Of a stretch of DNA of 64,000 nt, positions 38,965-48,775 are shown in pieces. Source of the DNA: Vibrio parahaemolyticus (GTDB taxonomy: Bacteria; Pseudomonadota; Gammaproteobacteria; Enterobacterales; Vibrionaceae). The translations under genes and the position numbers were made by a program. The stretch is taken from assembly GCF_900460535.1 (NCBI RefSeq), contig NZ_UHIL01000002.1:1178001-1242000 (forward strand), written 5' to 3'. The notes below the pieces were generated by a model. That model worked only from the letters and a program-made list of their open reading frames with translations. It had not been told where the DNA came from and ran no database searches. Every line of letters starts with the position of its first letter. Positions within the stretch are counted from its first letter, which is position 1.

Positions 38965-39816
38965 TTAACTTTCTTTGTAGTGCTCTAAAATCAGTTGGCT
39001 GATTTGCGCGATCAGTTGATCGCGAGCTTGAAGCGAAAGGTCTGTGTCTGTGACGTAAATACTGATGTAAACCGGCTTGTAGTTGTCTTTCCAAATCATC
39101 GCGCTAATGCCGCGTGAACCGTAGTTACCTGCGCCAGAGCGGTCTGCAATCGACCAGCCTTTTGGCAGAACAGAGCGCATGAGCGAATCCGATACTTTGT
39201 TGTCTTGCATCCAGATTTTCAGCTGTGTGCGTGACTCGTAAGATAGGGCGTTATCTTCCATCAAGGTATGTAGGGTGTTTACCATGGCGTTAGGCGTTGT
39301 GGTGTCTCGCTTATCGCCCGGTTTTGCTTCATTCAAACGGGGTTCCAATCGGTCAAGTCGCGTTGCTTTGTCGCCAATAGATCGCAAAAACAGCGTGACC
39401 GCTTTAGGACCACCAATTTCATTTAGCACTAAGTTCGCGGCGGTGTTGTCGCTCATCAACATGGCGGCCTCACAAGCGTGTTCGATACGTGTGCTTTGTC
39501 CAGCCAGTTTATCCATCACCGGAGACCAAACCACAATATTGCGTTCATCGATTTTCGCTGTGGCATTTTTGTTGAGTTTGCCGCTGTCCATGTCGCTTAG
39601 CATGGTGGCACACGCTAACGTTTTGAATGTGCTCATTAATGGGAAACGTTCGTCTCCGCGATAATCCCAACGCTCGTCCGTTTGTGTATCCCAGACTGAC
39701 ACTCCAATTCGCCCAGATGTTTGTTTCTCGATGAGGGATATGTCTTCGTTTAATTTGGAGGCGTAACTAACAGTTGAGCAAACCATCAGCCCAACCAACA
39801 GGAATAACTTTTTCAT
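38965..39816 (-). CDS. blaCARB: Class A CARB-type beta-lactamase (carbenicillinase)
   Basis: Periplasmic serine beta-lactamase of 283 residues with signal peptide ending VSYA. Catalytic Ser62 and Lys65 in STFK, the SDN loop (122-124) and, in place of KTG, an R-S-G box (226-228) preceded by AD: the arginine is the hallmark of CARB/PSE enzymes, which hydrolyse carbenicillin as well as ampicillin. I recognise it as close to the CARB-17 group described as intrinsic to V. parahaemolyticus; the exact allele is not claimed. No integron, cassette recombination site or insertion sequence flanks it, supporting a chromosomal intrinsic gene. Confidence 0.96.
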   Translation of the reverse strand: MKKLFLLVGLMVCSTVSYASKLNEDISLIEKQTSGRIGVSVWDTQTDERWDYRGDERFPLMSTFKTLACATMLSDMDSGKLNKNATAKIDERNIVVWSPVMDKLAGQSTRIEHACEAAMLMSDNTAANLVLNEIGGPKAVTLFLRSIGDKATRLDRLEPRLNEAKPGDKRDTTTPNAMVNTLHTLMEDNALSYESRTQLKIWMQDNKVSDSLMRSVLPKGWSIADRSGAGNYGSRGISAMIWKDNYKPVYISIYVTDTDLSLQARDQLIAQISQLILEHYKES

Positions 39817-40058
39817 GCGTGGTGTTCTTCGTTCTTTTGGTTTTGATTCGCACTTTGGCGATGTTAAGCAAACTATAACGAGTGAATACTCTAACCACTG
39901 TTAAATCCCTGTCGATTTTCTGTAGGATTCTGCGCAATACCTCCAAGTTTGTTATTGACCTTAGGTATATTGTGGGTTTACTCAACTTTACGAATATTGA
40001 CGTTGCATTACGCTAGAAAAACTAAACTAGAGTTGTCGTCAATTTGAGAGTGATGTTC

Positions 40059-41408
40059 ATGAAAACTGTACGAAATTTTGTATGGATGATAATTGCCGCC
40101 GTGTCTGTGTTGTGGTGGATGAGTGAACCGCAACTGCTGTCCTCGACCCAATTCTTCCAATGGCGTTCCGCGCTTATTCAATATTCTGGTGTTTTGTCGT
40201 TGGCTTTGATGTCTATTGCGATGGTGTTGGCGCTGCGCTTACCTGTGATCGAGCAATGGGTTCACGGGATGGATAAGGCCTATCGTGTGCATAAATGGCT
40301 CGGCATTGCGGGGGTTAGCCTCGGAGTCGTGCATTGGTTGACGTATAAAGTGCCAAAATGGCTGGTGTCGGCAGGAGTGCTCGAAAAACCAATCAAACAC
40401 ACCGGGGTTGGGCCTTCTGGGAACAACTTTGTCGGTTTAGAACTCTGGGTCAAAGAGTTGCGCGATGTGGGGCTTGGTTTGGGGGAGTGGGGTTTTTACC
40501 TGCTCTTAGCATTGCTCGTGGTGTCATTGTGGACGGTTGTTAAATACAAGCCATTTAAGTTGTCGCATCGTTTAATGGCTGCTGTGTATTTGATGATTGC
40601 TGTTCACTCCGTTTTGCTGATCAAACATGCGCACTGGGGTGAGCCAATTCATTTTGCTGCCTTGGGCTTTGCCTTGATGGGCTCTGCAGCTGCCGTTTAT
40701 AGCTTGCTTGGTTTTGTCGGACGAGCAAATCGCCATCCCGCCAAAGTGGTGTCGACTCGCTACTTCCCTCAAGCGCGAGTGATGGAGCTGGTTTTGGCGC
40801 CAAGCAATAGCGGCCAAGGAAAACCTTGGCAAGGACACAAAGCTGGGCAGTTTGCTTATGTTCGTTTTGGTAATGAAGATCCGCATCCGTTTACGATTGT
40901 TTCAGGTGAGCATGAAGCAGAGGTACGCTTTTTGATCAAAGAGTTGGGTGATTTCACCACGGATTTGTACCACAGGGTTAAAATTGGTGAAGAAGTGATG
41001 GTTGAAGGCCCTTACGGACGCTTGGCGTTTGACGTCAATAAGCCGCAGATTTGGATTGCGGGTGGTGTTGGGGTCGCATCGTTCTTTGCCATCTTAGCGT
41101 CACTCAAATCGCTAAAAACGCATCCTCCTGTGCATTTGTTTTACTGCACGCGAGGTTTGGACAGTCACTTAGTGGACGAGTTGTGGAAAATGGCACGTCT
41201 TGCGCAAGTGAAGCTGAACGTGATTGATACGGCGGTGTCTCCTCGACTTAACGTAGAGCGTATCGCGAGCGAATGTGGCGATTTAGAGCGTTATGAGTTC
41301 TATTTCTGCGGGCCTGAAGCTTTTTCGCAAACACTGAAAAAAGAGTTGAATGCTTATCGCGTCGATACCAAACGTCATTACCATGAAGAGCTGTTCGTCA
41401 TGCGATAG
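40059..41408 (+). CDS. Ferric-reductase-like membrane flavoprotein oxidoreductase
   Basis: Protein of 449 residues combining a ferric-reductase-type membrane domain (about six helices, haem histidines in RVHKWLGI, VVHW, KLSHR and AVHSVLL) with a cytoplasmic ferredoxin-reductase-like half: FAD site HPFTIVSGE, NAD(P) site IAGGVGVASF and FYFCGP near the C-terminus. It would carry electrons from NAD(P)H across the inner membrane to iron, copper or another acceptor. ATG 40059 has GAGAG 8 bases upstream; TTG, GTG and ATG codons just before it are less well placed. A bidirectional terminator follows. Proximity to the copper operon is suggestive only. Confidence 0.88.
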   Translation: MKTVRNFVWMIIAAVSVLWWMSEPQLLSSTQFFQWRSALIQYSGVLSLALMSIAMVLALRLPVIEQWVHGMDKAYRVHKWLGIAGVSLGVVHWLTYKVPKWLVSAGVLEKPIKHTGVGPSGNNFVGLELWVKELRDVGLGLGEWGFYLLLALLVVSLWTVVKYKPFKLSHRLMAAVYLMIAVHSVLLIKHAHWGEPIHFAALGFALMGSAAAVYSLLGFVGRANRHPAKVVSTRYFPQARVMELVLAPSNSGQGKPWQGHKAGQFAYVRFGNEDPHPFTIVSGEHEAEVRFLIKELGDFTTDLYHRVKIGEEVMVEGPYGRLAFDVNKPQIWIAGGVGVASFFAILASLKSLKTHPPVHLFYCTRGLDSHLVDELWKMARLAQVKLNVIDTAVSPRLNVERIASECGDLERYEFYFCGPEAFSQTLKKELNAYRVDTKRHYHEELFVMR

Positions 41409-41428
41409 TGGCAGGGATGAACGAAACA

Positions 41429-41454
41429 AAAAGGAGCTGAGTGCAGCTCCTTTT
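41429..41454. terminator. Terminator between reductase gene and copper operon
   Basis: Perfect AAAAGGAGCTG/CAGCTCCTTTT stem with loop AGTG; T-runs on both strands allow use by both converging transcripts. Confidence 0.9.
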
Positions 41455-41527
41455 GTCTTATTGTATTCATGTCTAACGTATTGTCATCATTAGATTATTT
41501 TGTTTAATCCGAAGCCTACTTATAACC

Positions 41528-42109
41528 TTACAACTTCACTTTTTTGACCATGCCAGCTTCTGCGTGGCCTGGAATGTTACAAGCAAACTCTACGTTGTTG
41601 TCTCCGTGGAAGTGCCACGAAATCTGTTTTGCTTTACCCGGTTCTACGGTGACAGCATTGCCTGAGTCGTGCATGTGATTACCTGACATGTTTTTCATCA
41701 TCTCACGGTGCTTAAGTTGTTCTGCTGCTGAACCGATGGTGAACTCATGATCGATTTTGCCCGTGTTCATCACCACGAACTGCACGACGTCGTTCGGTTC
41801 GATTTTTACGTCTTTCTTGAAGGTGATTTTCATGTCATCGCTCAAAATTACATGGACGACTTTATCCGGTTTCGCCCCATTCGCTGGCATACCCACGGCT
41901 GACATTCCTGCCATGCCTTGCATGTTGGAGTGATCCATTTTTGAATGATCCATCGGCATCTCGTCCATGTTCATGTTATCCATCGACATCGAACCATGGT
42001 CCATTTTGCCGTGATCCATGTTGTCGTGGTTCATGTTCGAGCTATCCATTTGCGCGAATGCGCCTGCTGATACCATAGTTAGAGCAAGAGTGATAAGTGT
42101 CTTTTTCAT
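41528..42109 (-). CDS. Periplasmic His/Met-rich cupredoxin (CopI-like)
   Basis: Exported copper protein of 193 residues. Signal peptide ends GAFAQ; an N-terminal linker (about 20-75) repeats Met-Asp-His motifs such as MDHGKMDHG and MDHSKMDHS, a likely weak copper sponge; the C-terminal cupredoxin domain has a type-1 site with His in KIDHEF and the C-N-I-P-G-H-A-E-A-G-M ligand loop. Such proteins bind or oxidise periplasmic copper. ATG 42109 is preceded by AAAGGAAA. It is the last gene of the copper operon, 65 bp after the RND pump gene. Confidence 0.9.
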   Translation of the reverse strand: MKKTLITLALTMVSAGAFAQMDSSNMNHDNMDHGKMDHGSMSMDNMNMDEMPMDHSKMDHSNMQGMAGMSAVGMPANGAKPDKVVHVILSDDMKITFKKDVKIEPNDVVQFVVMNTGKIDHEFTIGSAAEQLKHREMMKNMSGNHMHDSGNAVTVEPGKAKQISWHFHGDNNVEFACNIPGHAEAGMVKKVKL

Positions 42110-42173
42110 GTTGATTTCCTTTACTATCAATGAGGTAGTGCGCCATTGCGGTTTGTACAATGGCGCTTGTTGT

Positions 42174-45100
42174 TTATTTCTCTGGGTTTTGAGTTTTGTT
42201 GACTTCTCGCTGCTTCCACAGCTTGAAGATTGCTGGTAACACCAGCAGAGTCAGTAGTAGGGCAGAGGCCATGCCGCCAATCATTGGTGCAGCAATGCGC
42301 TGCATGACTTGAGAGCCAGTACCTGAGCCATACATGATAGGGATAAGGCCAATGATGACCGTGAGAACCGTCATCATGACCGGACGCACACGCAGCCCCG
42401 CGCCTTCTCGAATGGCATCGGTTAAATCACCAATTTTCAGAGCTTGTTGGTTTTCTTCTGCGTGAAGTTTTTTGTGGTGCCACGCTTGGTTGAGATACAC
42501 TAGCATGATGACGCCTATTTCCACCGCAACGCCAGCGAGAGCAATAAATCCGACCCCCACGGCGATGGAGAAGTTGTAGTTGAGGTAGTGCATCAACCAC
42601 AAGCCACCAACCATCGCTAAAGGCAAAGTCAGCATGATGATCAGCACCTCACCCACACGGCGGAAGCTGAAGTAAAGCAACATCATGATGATCACCAAGG
42701 TTATCGGCACGACCACACTCAAGCGATCTTTCGCGCGTTCCATGTATTCGTATTGACCAGACCAAGCGAGCGAATATCCAGCCGGGAGCACCAGTTGGTC
42801 AGCCACTGCTTGCTGCGCTTCCACCACATAAGAACCAAGGTCTCGGCCATCGATATCCACAAACACCCAGCCGTTAGGACGTGCGTTTTCGGTTTTGATC
42901 ATCGGCGGACCGTCTTCGTAACGAATGTCAGCGACATCAGCGAGTGCGATACGCGCTCCATTTGGTGTCACTAGCGGTAAGTTTTGCAGCTTAACCACAG
43001 AGTCACGGTAGTCTTGCGGGTAGCGAACGTTAATCGGGTAGCGTTCCAAGCCTTCAATGGTTTCTCCAACATTCATACCACCGACAGCGGTTGAGATGAC
43101 TTGCTGAACGTCTTTGATGCTCAATCCATATCTCGCGGCAGCGCGGCGTTTAATGTCGATTGTTACGTAACGGCCACCGGCTACACGCTCGGCATAAACC
43201 GATGAAGTGCCGCGAACGTTGTTCAAGATAGGTTCTAACTGCGCGCCAATCTTTTCGATCTCTTTCAGGTCTGGGCCTGCGATTTTGATCCCGATTGGCG
43301 TCTTAATGCCCGTCGCAAGCATGTCGATACGCGTTTTGATCGGCATTACCCACGCGTTGGTTAGCCCCGGGAACTGCACGAGATTGTCGAATTCTTTGCG
43401 CAATGACTCTGTGGTCACGCCTTCACGCCATTGGTCATGAGGTTTGAGCTGAATTACCGTTTCAATCATGGTGAGTGGTGCTGGGTCGGTGGCGGTTTCT
43501 GCACGGCCAATCTTGCCCCAAACCGTTTTGACTTCCGGTACGGTTTTGATCAGCTTGTTCGTTTGCTGAACCAACTCACGTGCTTTACCGATGGAAATGC
43601 CCGGGTAGGTGGTCGGCATGTACATCAAATCGCCTTCATCCAATGGTGGGATGAATTCGCTGCCTAGTTGGCTAGTTGGGTAGTACGCCGATGCTAATAG
43701 GCCGAGCGCCAGTACGATCATCGCTTTCGGATATTTCAAGCTCAGATTAAGCAATGGACGATACAGCGCAACCAGACCACGGTTAACAGGGTTCTTATGT
43801 TCTGGCAGTATTTTACCGCGAATAAAGTAACCCATTAGAACTGGCACGAGCGTGATCGCAAGTGCTGCCGCTGATGCCATGGCATACGTCTTGGTAAAGG
43901 CGAGAGGAGAGAACATCTTGCCTTCTTGACCTTCCAGTGCAAACACTGGAACAAAGCTTAACGTGATGATAAGCAGCGAGAAGAATAGGGGCGCGCCCAC
44001 TTCTTCAGCGGCTTTGCCAATCACTTGCCAGCGGTTCTTATCCGTGAGTGGTGTTCGCTCAATGTGCTTGTGGACGTTTTCTATCATCACGATGGCACCA
44101 TCCACCATTGCACCGATGGCGATGGCAATCCCCCCGAGCGACATGATGTTGGCATTAATGCCTTGAGAATGCATCACGATGAACGCAGCAAGGATACCTA
44201 CAGGCAAGCTCAGGGCGATAACCAATGAAGAGCGAATGTGGAACAAGAACAGTGCACAGACGATGGCTACGACGATGAACTCTTCCGCTAATTTCTTCCA
44301 AAGGTTATCGACAGCTGCATTGATCAGCGTAGAACGGTCGTAAGTGGCGACGATTTCAACGCCATCCGGCAAGCTACGCTGTAAATCTTCTAACTTGTCT
44401 TTAACTTTGCTGATCACTTCACTTGCGTTTTCGCCATAGCGCATCACGATCACACCACCCACCGCTTCACCTTCGCCGTTAAGCTCAGAGATACCGCGAC
44501 GCATTTGTGGACCTAAGTTGATGTCAGCAATGTCACCCAATAAGAGCGGTGTACCTTTGTCGGTCACTTTAAGCGGCAGCGATTTAATGTCTTCGATGCT
44601 GGTCAAGTAACCGGTGGTGCGAACCATGTGCTCAGCTTCAGCAACTTCAACTACGGATGCCCCCGTTTCTTGGTTGCCGTTTTGAATCGCCATGTTTACT
44701 TGTTGCAGCGTTAAGTTGTATGCACGCAGCTTCGCCGGATCAATCTGGACTTGATACTGCTTAACCATACCGCCTACGGTTGCAACTTCAGAAACGCCAT
44801 CGACGGTTTGCAGTTCGTACTTTAAGAACCAATCTTGCAAACTGCGCAGCTCGGCAAGGTCATGTTGACCCGTTTTGTCTTGCAATACATAGCTGTAGAC
44901 CCAGCCCACACCCGTAGCATCTGGGCCTAAGGTTGGTTTTGCACTTGGTGGTAATTTAGGTGCAACTTGGCTTAGGTATTCCAAAACACGTGAACGTGCC
45001 CAGTACATGTCGGTATCGTCGTTGAAAATGATGTAAACGTACGAATCCCCGAAGAACGAATACCCACGAACGGTTTCTGCACCCGGTACGGCGAGCATCG

Positions 45101-45314
45101 CGGTGGTTAGCGGATAAGTGACTTGATCTTCCACCACTTGCGGTGCTTGACCCGGGTAGCTGGTTTTGATGATCACCTGAACATCAGAAAGATCCGGAAT
45201 TGCATCAACAGGCGTATTCTTTACACTGTAAAGTCCTGCTAAAACAAGCATTAAGGTCGCGATCAAAACCATAAAGCGGTTGTTGAGTGACCAGCGGATA
45301 ATTGCTCCAATCAT
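42174..45314 (-). CDS. cusA: Heavy-metal RND efflux pump CusA
   Basis: Inner-membrane HME-type RND pump of 1046 residues expelling Cu(I)/Ag(I). It shows CusA hallmarks: IPDLSDVQVIIKTSYPGQAP near the N-terminus, the methionine-rich MPIKTRIDMLATGIKTPIG segment of the periplasmic cleft, and GGIAIAIGAMVDGAIVMIEN in TM4 with the proton-relay residues. It follows cusB by 2 bp, indicating translational coupling, and precedes the cupredoxin gene. Confidence 0.96.
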   Translation of the reverse strand: MIGAIIRWSLNNRFMVLIATLMLVLAGLYSVKNTPVDAIPDLSDVQVIIKTSYPGQAPQVVEDQVTYPLTTAMLAVPGAETVRGYSFFGDSYVYIIFNDDTDMYWARSRVLEYLSQVAPKLPPSAKPTLGPDATGVGWVYSYVLQDKTGQHDLAELRSLQDWFLKYELQTVDGVSEVATVGGMVKQYQVQIDPAKLRAYNLTLQQVNMAIQNGNQETGASVVEVAEAEHMVRTTGYLTSIEDIKSLPLKVTDKGTPLLLGDIADINLGPQMRRGISELNGEGEAVGGVIVMRYGENASEVISKVKDKLEDLQRSLPDGVEIVATYDRSTLINAAVDNLWKKLAEEFIVVAIVCALFLFHIRSSLVIALSLPVGILAAFIVMHSQGINANIMSLGGIAIAIGAMVDGAIVMIENVHKHIERTPLTDKNRWQVIGKAAEEVGAPLFFSLLIITLSFVPVFALEGQEGKMFSPLAFTKTYAMASAAALAITLVPVLMGYFIRGKILPEHKNPVNRGLVALYRPLLNLSLKYPKAMIVLALGLLASAYYPTSQLGSEFIPPLDEGDLMYMPTTYPGISIGKARELVQQTNKLIKTVPEVKTVWGKIGRAETATDPAPLTMIETVIQLKPHDQWREGVTTESLRKEFDNLVQFPGLTNAWVMPIKTRIDMLATGIKTPIGIKIAGPDLKEIEKIGAQLEPILNNVRGTSSVYAERVAGGRYVTIDIKRRAAARYGLSIKDVQQVISTAVGGMNVGETIEGLERYPINVRYPQDYRDSVVKLQNLPLVTPNGARIALADVADIRYEDGPPMIKTENARPNGWVFVDIDGRDLGSYVVEAQQAVADQLVLPAGYSLAWSGQYEYMERAKDRLSVVVPITLVIIMMLLYFSFRRVGEVLIIMLTLPLAMVGGLWLMHYLNYNFSIAVGVGFIALAGVAVEIGVIMLVYLNQAWHHKKLHAEENQQALKIGDLTDAIREGAGLRVRPVMMTVLTVIIGLIPIMYGSGTGSQVMQRIAAPMIGGMASALLLTLLVLPAIFKLWKQREVNKTQNPEK

Positions 45315-45316
45315 AG

Positions 45317-47032
45317 TTAGCCCTCGATCGCTTCAATTTGTTTCAAAACGTAGTCAGAACCTTGTTTTTCAACTAGAAATCGGACTTTCTGACCTTCCTT
45401 GAAACCGGATAAATCCACTTCATCACCCACAGAGAAGTTCATTTCACCGGCATCCCAGTTCCATTCTGAAACCGGAAGGTGATTGAGCGTGATCATGCCA
45501 AAATCCGCCATTAGCATGCTGATGTCTCCCGTTACCCAAACGTCAGTCGCGAGAACGGTGTCATCGGCTTTGTAATCGACGATTTCGTATTGACCCGATG
45601 CGGCTTTTTGAATTTCGAACTCAATAGCTTGGCCCTTTTGCAGCGAGCCCATATCGACGCCGTCAGCGAGGGTAAAGTTCATAACCATCCCCGGCCAATC
45701 CCACTCTGGTACGGGCTGGTGGTTGATGGTCAACATGCGATGGTCTTTCATCACATCAGTGATCTCGCCCTTCGTCCAAGCCGTTTGTGCAGTGGCTTCG
45801 GTCGGTGATGAAATGCGCGATAGATCAGCCGTTTGGCTCGATTCTGAATCCAACATAAAGTGAGCTGAGGTTACGATGCGATCGTCTTGAGTCAGGCCTT
45901 GTAGTACCTCGATTTTGTCGTCAGCTTCTCGCCCGACTTCGATGCGCGTTGAGCGGTATTTGCCGTCTCCTTCAGACAACACGACGCGAGTCATACCCCC
46001 CGAGCGGATAACGGACGACTTGGGAATGGTTAATACCGCGTTGTCGCTGACAGGTTGTAAGGCAATATTGGCGAACATGTTCGGTTTCAGCTCGCCATTG
46101 GGATTAGAGAATTTAAGACGAACACGAAGCGTGCGCGTTTTAGGATCCAAAATTGGATATACATAATCGACGCTGCCTTGCCACTCTTTACCCGGAATCG
46201 CATCCAACGTCATAGTGGCGTCGCTGCCTGCTTTCATCCAGTGAGCTTGGCGCTCAAACACTTCGGCATCCACCCATACGTTTTCAAGTGGGCCTGCGCT
46301 GATCACTGCTTGAGCAGGGGATAGGTAACCACCTTCACGAACGTTCAAACTCGCGATGACGCCATCTTCCGGAGCTTTAATTTCAATAGTTTGTGATGCT
46401 TTCCCACGTTGAGTGATGGCTCTGATTTGAGAGCGATCAACACCCAGTGTCACCAAACGTTCTGTCGCGCCTTTCACCAGGCCACTACGTCCAGTTCGGT
46501 AGGCGTTCAGCAGCTCTTCTTGTGCTTTGACTAGCTCAGGCGAATACAACGTGAACAGCACGTCGCCTTTGTTGACCTTTTCACCCACGGCATTGATGTA
46601 AAGCTTTTCAACCCAGCCCGCCACGCGAACGTTGGTTTGCCACAAATGGCTTTCGTCAAACGCGATGTAGCCAACAGTTTCAATTCGAGGTGAAAGTTGC
46701 TCTAAAGAGACTTGAGCGGTTTTTACACCTAAGTTGTTTTCAACCGATGGGTCAATTTTTACCGTGCCGGGTTTGTCTTGTTCACCTGCGAGGTCTTCGG
46801 CGTACACTGGGATCAAGTCCATACCCATTGGCGATTTGCCCGGTTTGTCGCGCTTATAATTTGGATCCATTGGTGCAACCCAATAGAGTGGCTCGTTTGA
46901 GCTGCTTGCAGCGCTACCGCCTGTGCCGCTCATGTCGTGGTTTGCACCAGATAGGTACTGATTAACGCCAAACCCTAGTGCCCCGCCAACAAGCAGAGCG
47001 ATGGTTGCTATCTTGATTGAATTTGAATTCAT
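45317..47032 (-). CDS. cusB: CusB-type adaptor with metal-binding N-terminus and two C-terminal CusF-like domains
   Basis: Periplasmic adaptor of 571 residues, about 160 longer than E. coli CusB. After a membrane anchor or signal helix (about 8-25) comes a heavy-metal-binding segment YWVAPMDPNYKRDKPGKSPMGM, then the usual adaptor body (about 90-390). The C-terminal 170 residues contain two tandem CusF-like barrels. The first keeps all expected Cu(I) ligands (His in NHQPVPEW, Trp, and both Met of WPGMVMNF); the second has His and Trp but only one Met (WDAGEMNF). CusF is normally a separate chaperone that hands metal to CusB, so the fusion internalises that step. ATG 47032 has AAGGA seven bases upstream. 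Confidence 0.93.
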   Translation of the reverse strand: MNSNSIKIATIALLVGGALGFGVNQYLSGANHDMSGTGGSAASSSNEPLYWVAPMDPNYKRDKPGKSPMGMDLIPVYAEDLAGEQDKPGTVKIDPSVENNLGVKTAQVSLEQLSPRIETVGYIAFDESHLWQTNVRVAGWVEKLYINAVGEKVNKGDVLFTLYSPELVKAQEELLNAYRTGRSGLVKGATERLVTLGVDRSQIRAITQRGKASQTIEIKAPEDGVIASLNVREGGYLSPAQAVISAGPLENVWVDAEVFERQAHWMKAGSDATMTLDAIPGKEWQGSVDYVYPILDPKTRTLRVRLKFSNPNGELKPNMFANIALQPVSDNAVLTIPKSSVIRSGGMTRVVLSEGDGKYRSTRIEVGREADDKIEVLQGLTQDDRIVTSAHFMLDSESSQTADLSRISSPTEATAQTAWTKGEITDVMKDHRMLTINHQPVPEWDWPGMVMNFTLADGVDMGSLQKGQAIEFEIQKAASGQYEIVDYKADDTVLATDVWVTGDISMLMADFGMITLNHLPVSEWNWDAGEMNFSVGDEVDLSGFKEGQKVRFLVEKQGSDYVLKQIEAIEG

Positions 47033-47135
47033 TCCTAATTCCTTATTTTCCCCATGAGGCATGACAGCGATGTTGATTGTTTATTGGTGTGCATTCGCCA
47101 TCGTCCCCAAACTTGGGTTCTTTTATGTTTTTGTT

Positions 47136-48557
47136 TTAGTTCGCGCTTGCTTCAGGCGTGATGTTGGGTGTGGATACTTGATATTCGAAACCACCCAATA
47201 AAGCCGCTAAGTTGCTGTTTACGATGTTTAAATCGGTAATAAGACGTTGCTGTTCGAGCTTTAGCGCCAGCTCGTCTGTGCTTGCCATGATCACGTCGTT
47301 AAACTGTGCGGTGTTGTTTTGATAACCCCTTTCTACCGCGTGAATTCGAGCTTGAACTTGGGGAAGTAAGGTGGATTGATAACGCTCTAAACGCTGACTC
47401 AAGTTGGCGCGATCAACCAGCAATGTGTTGACCTTCGCGTTCATCTGAGTCAGTAACGTATCTTTTTGTGAGCGAGCAGCACCCACTTGATACTGAGCGG
47501 CGGCTAAGTTGCGGTCTTGGCGATTGCCAGTGAACAGGGGTATGTCCATTGTTAGATACGCGCTCACCAAGTCCGATGCAGGTTCGCCTTTCATATTGTT
47601 GGCTTGACGATAGGCGTACATCACTTCCACACCGAATTGAGGCGTGTAGGCTTGCTCTGCAATGTCCACTTGAGTTTCATTGGCAGAAATACTTACGTCT
47701 GCCATTTTCACCATCGGGTGCTCACTCAACTGTTGGTAGTGTTTGGTCGTTTCGCTATTTGCAGACAACTTTTGGTTCAATGACGCCCAAGTCAGTGTGT
47801 TGCTGGCTTGGAGTGTTGAGCGTCCGTTTTGGGTATAGGTATTGAGCCAGTCAGAGCCCAACCATTCTGAGAGTTGGGAGACCAAACGGCGCTGCATTTG
47901 TGCGTTGGCTTGCAGCTTTTCATCCAACTTACTCACTTGAAGCTGTGCATTCAGTAAATCTTGCGCTTCACTTTTGCCGATTGAGTAATTGGTTTGAATG
48001 AAGTTTTCCATTTCCGTCATGAGCCGACGGTTTTCTAGCAAAATTTGCTCTGCCTTCTGCTGATAGCCTAGCTCCAACCAAAGCTGAGTCATGCTGTTTG
48101 CCACTTCAAGCTCCCGTGCGTGAACTTGCAACGACAAACCATCGGCTTGTTGATTGGCTTTCTTTTGTTGAAGATCGAGCGTCGAGCCACGTTCGAACTG
48201 TTGCATCAAACCGACGGAGATATTGGTCATCGGATCTTCGTCAAATTTGAAGCTATCGACAGGCAAACCACCAAAACCGACTTTCAGTTTCGGGTCCATC
48301 AAGGTTGCGCTGGCTACGCCTGTTTCACGCATCGCTTCCGATTGAGCATAGAATTGCTTGCGGTTGCCATCGTTGCTCAACGCGATGCTAATGAGGTTTG
48401 CTAGCTCATTGGTTGATTGGGCTTGGATTGATTGAGCTTGCGCTTCTTGTTGTGCTTTCGTATTGGTTGGCGATTGCGCCACCACATTGAAAGCTGGTAG
48501 GGCAACCAGAACCAGTGAGCATGCTGGTGCCACTAAGCGATTTGGGTTGAATTCCAT
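47136..48557 (-). CDS. cusC: CusC/TolC-family outer-membrane efflux channel
   Basis: Outer-membrane factor of 473 residues, with signal peptide ending NVVAQ and the long Gln/Leu-rich helical hairpins of the TolC fold (two internal repeats, about 60-250 and 270-460). It differs from lipid-anchored E. coli CusC in lacking a lipobox cysteine. It lies 100 bp upstream of cusB, giving the order channel, adaptor, pump, cupredoxin. Ribosome site GGAT is 8-9 bases before the ATG. Confidence 0.9.
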   Translation of the reverse strand: MEFNPNRLVAPACSLVLVALPAFNVVAQSPTNTKAQQEAQAQSIQAQSTNELANLISIALSNDGNRKQFYAQSEAMRETGVASATLMDPKLKVGFGGLPVDSFKFDEDPMTNISVGLMQQFERGSTLDLQQKKANQQADGLSLQVHARELEVANSMTQLWLELGYQQKAEQILLENRRLMTEMENFIQTNYSIGKSEAQDLLNAQLQVSKLDEKLQANAQMQRRLVSQLSEWLGSDWLNTYTQNGRSTLQASNTLTWASLNQKLSANSETTKHYQQLSEHPMVKMADVSISANETQVDIAEQAYTPQFGVEVMYAYRQANNMKGEPASDLVSAYLTMDIPLFTGNRQDRNLAAAQYQVGAARSQKDTLLTQMNAKVNTLLVDRANLSQRLERYQSTLLPQVQARIHAVERGYQNNTAQFNDVIMASTDELALKLEQQRLITDLNIVNSNLAALLGGFEYQVSTPNITPEASAN

Positions 48558-48775
48558 AATTTACATCCAAATTGATACCAAGCTCTTTTGCGTTTCGGGA
48601 ACGATTGAACCGAGCGGGAGAGCGTTGGTATTTGCCAAACGGATGACGCACTTTTCTATCGCTAAATAGCAGGTAACAAGTGGAGTTACGAGCGAATAGC
48701 TGAGGTGAGCACGCTATCAGTTGGGCGCAAAGAAACTGCCTGCAAAGGGATGCAGGGTCGAATGCTTTGTATGGA

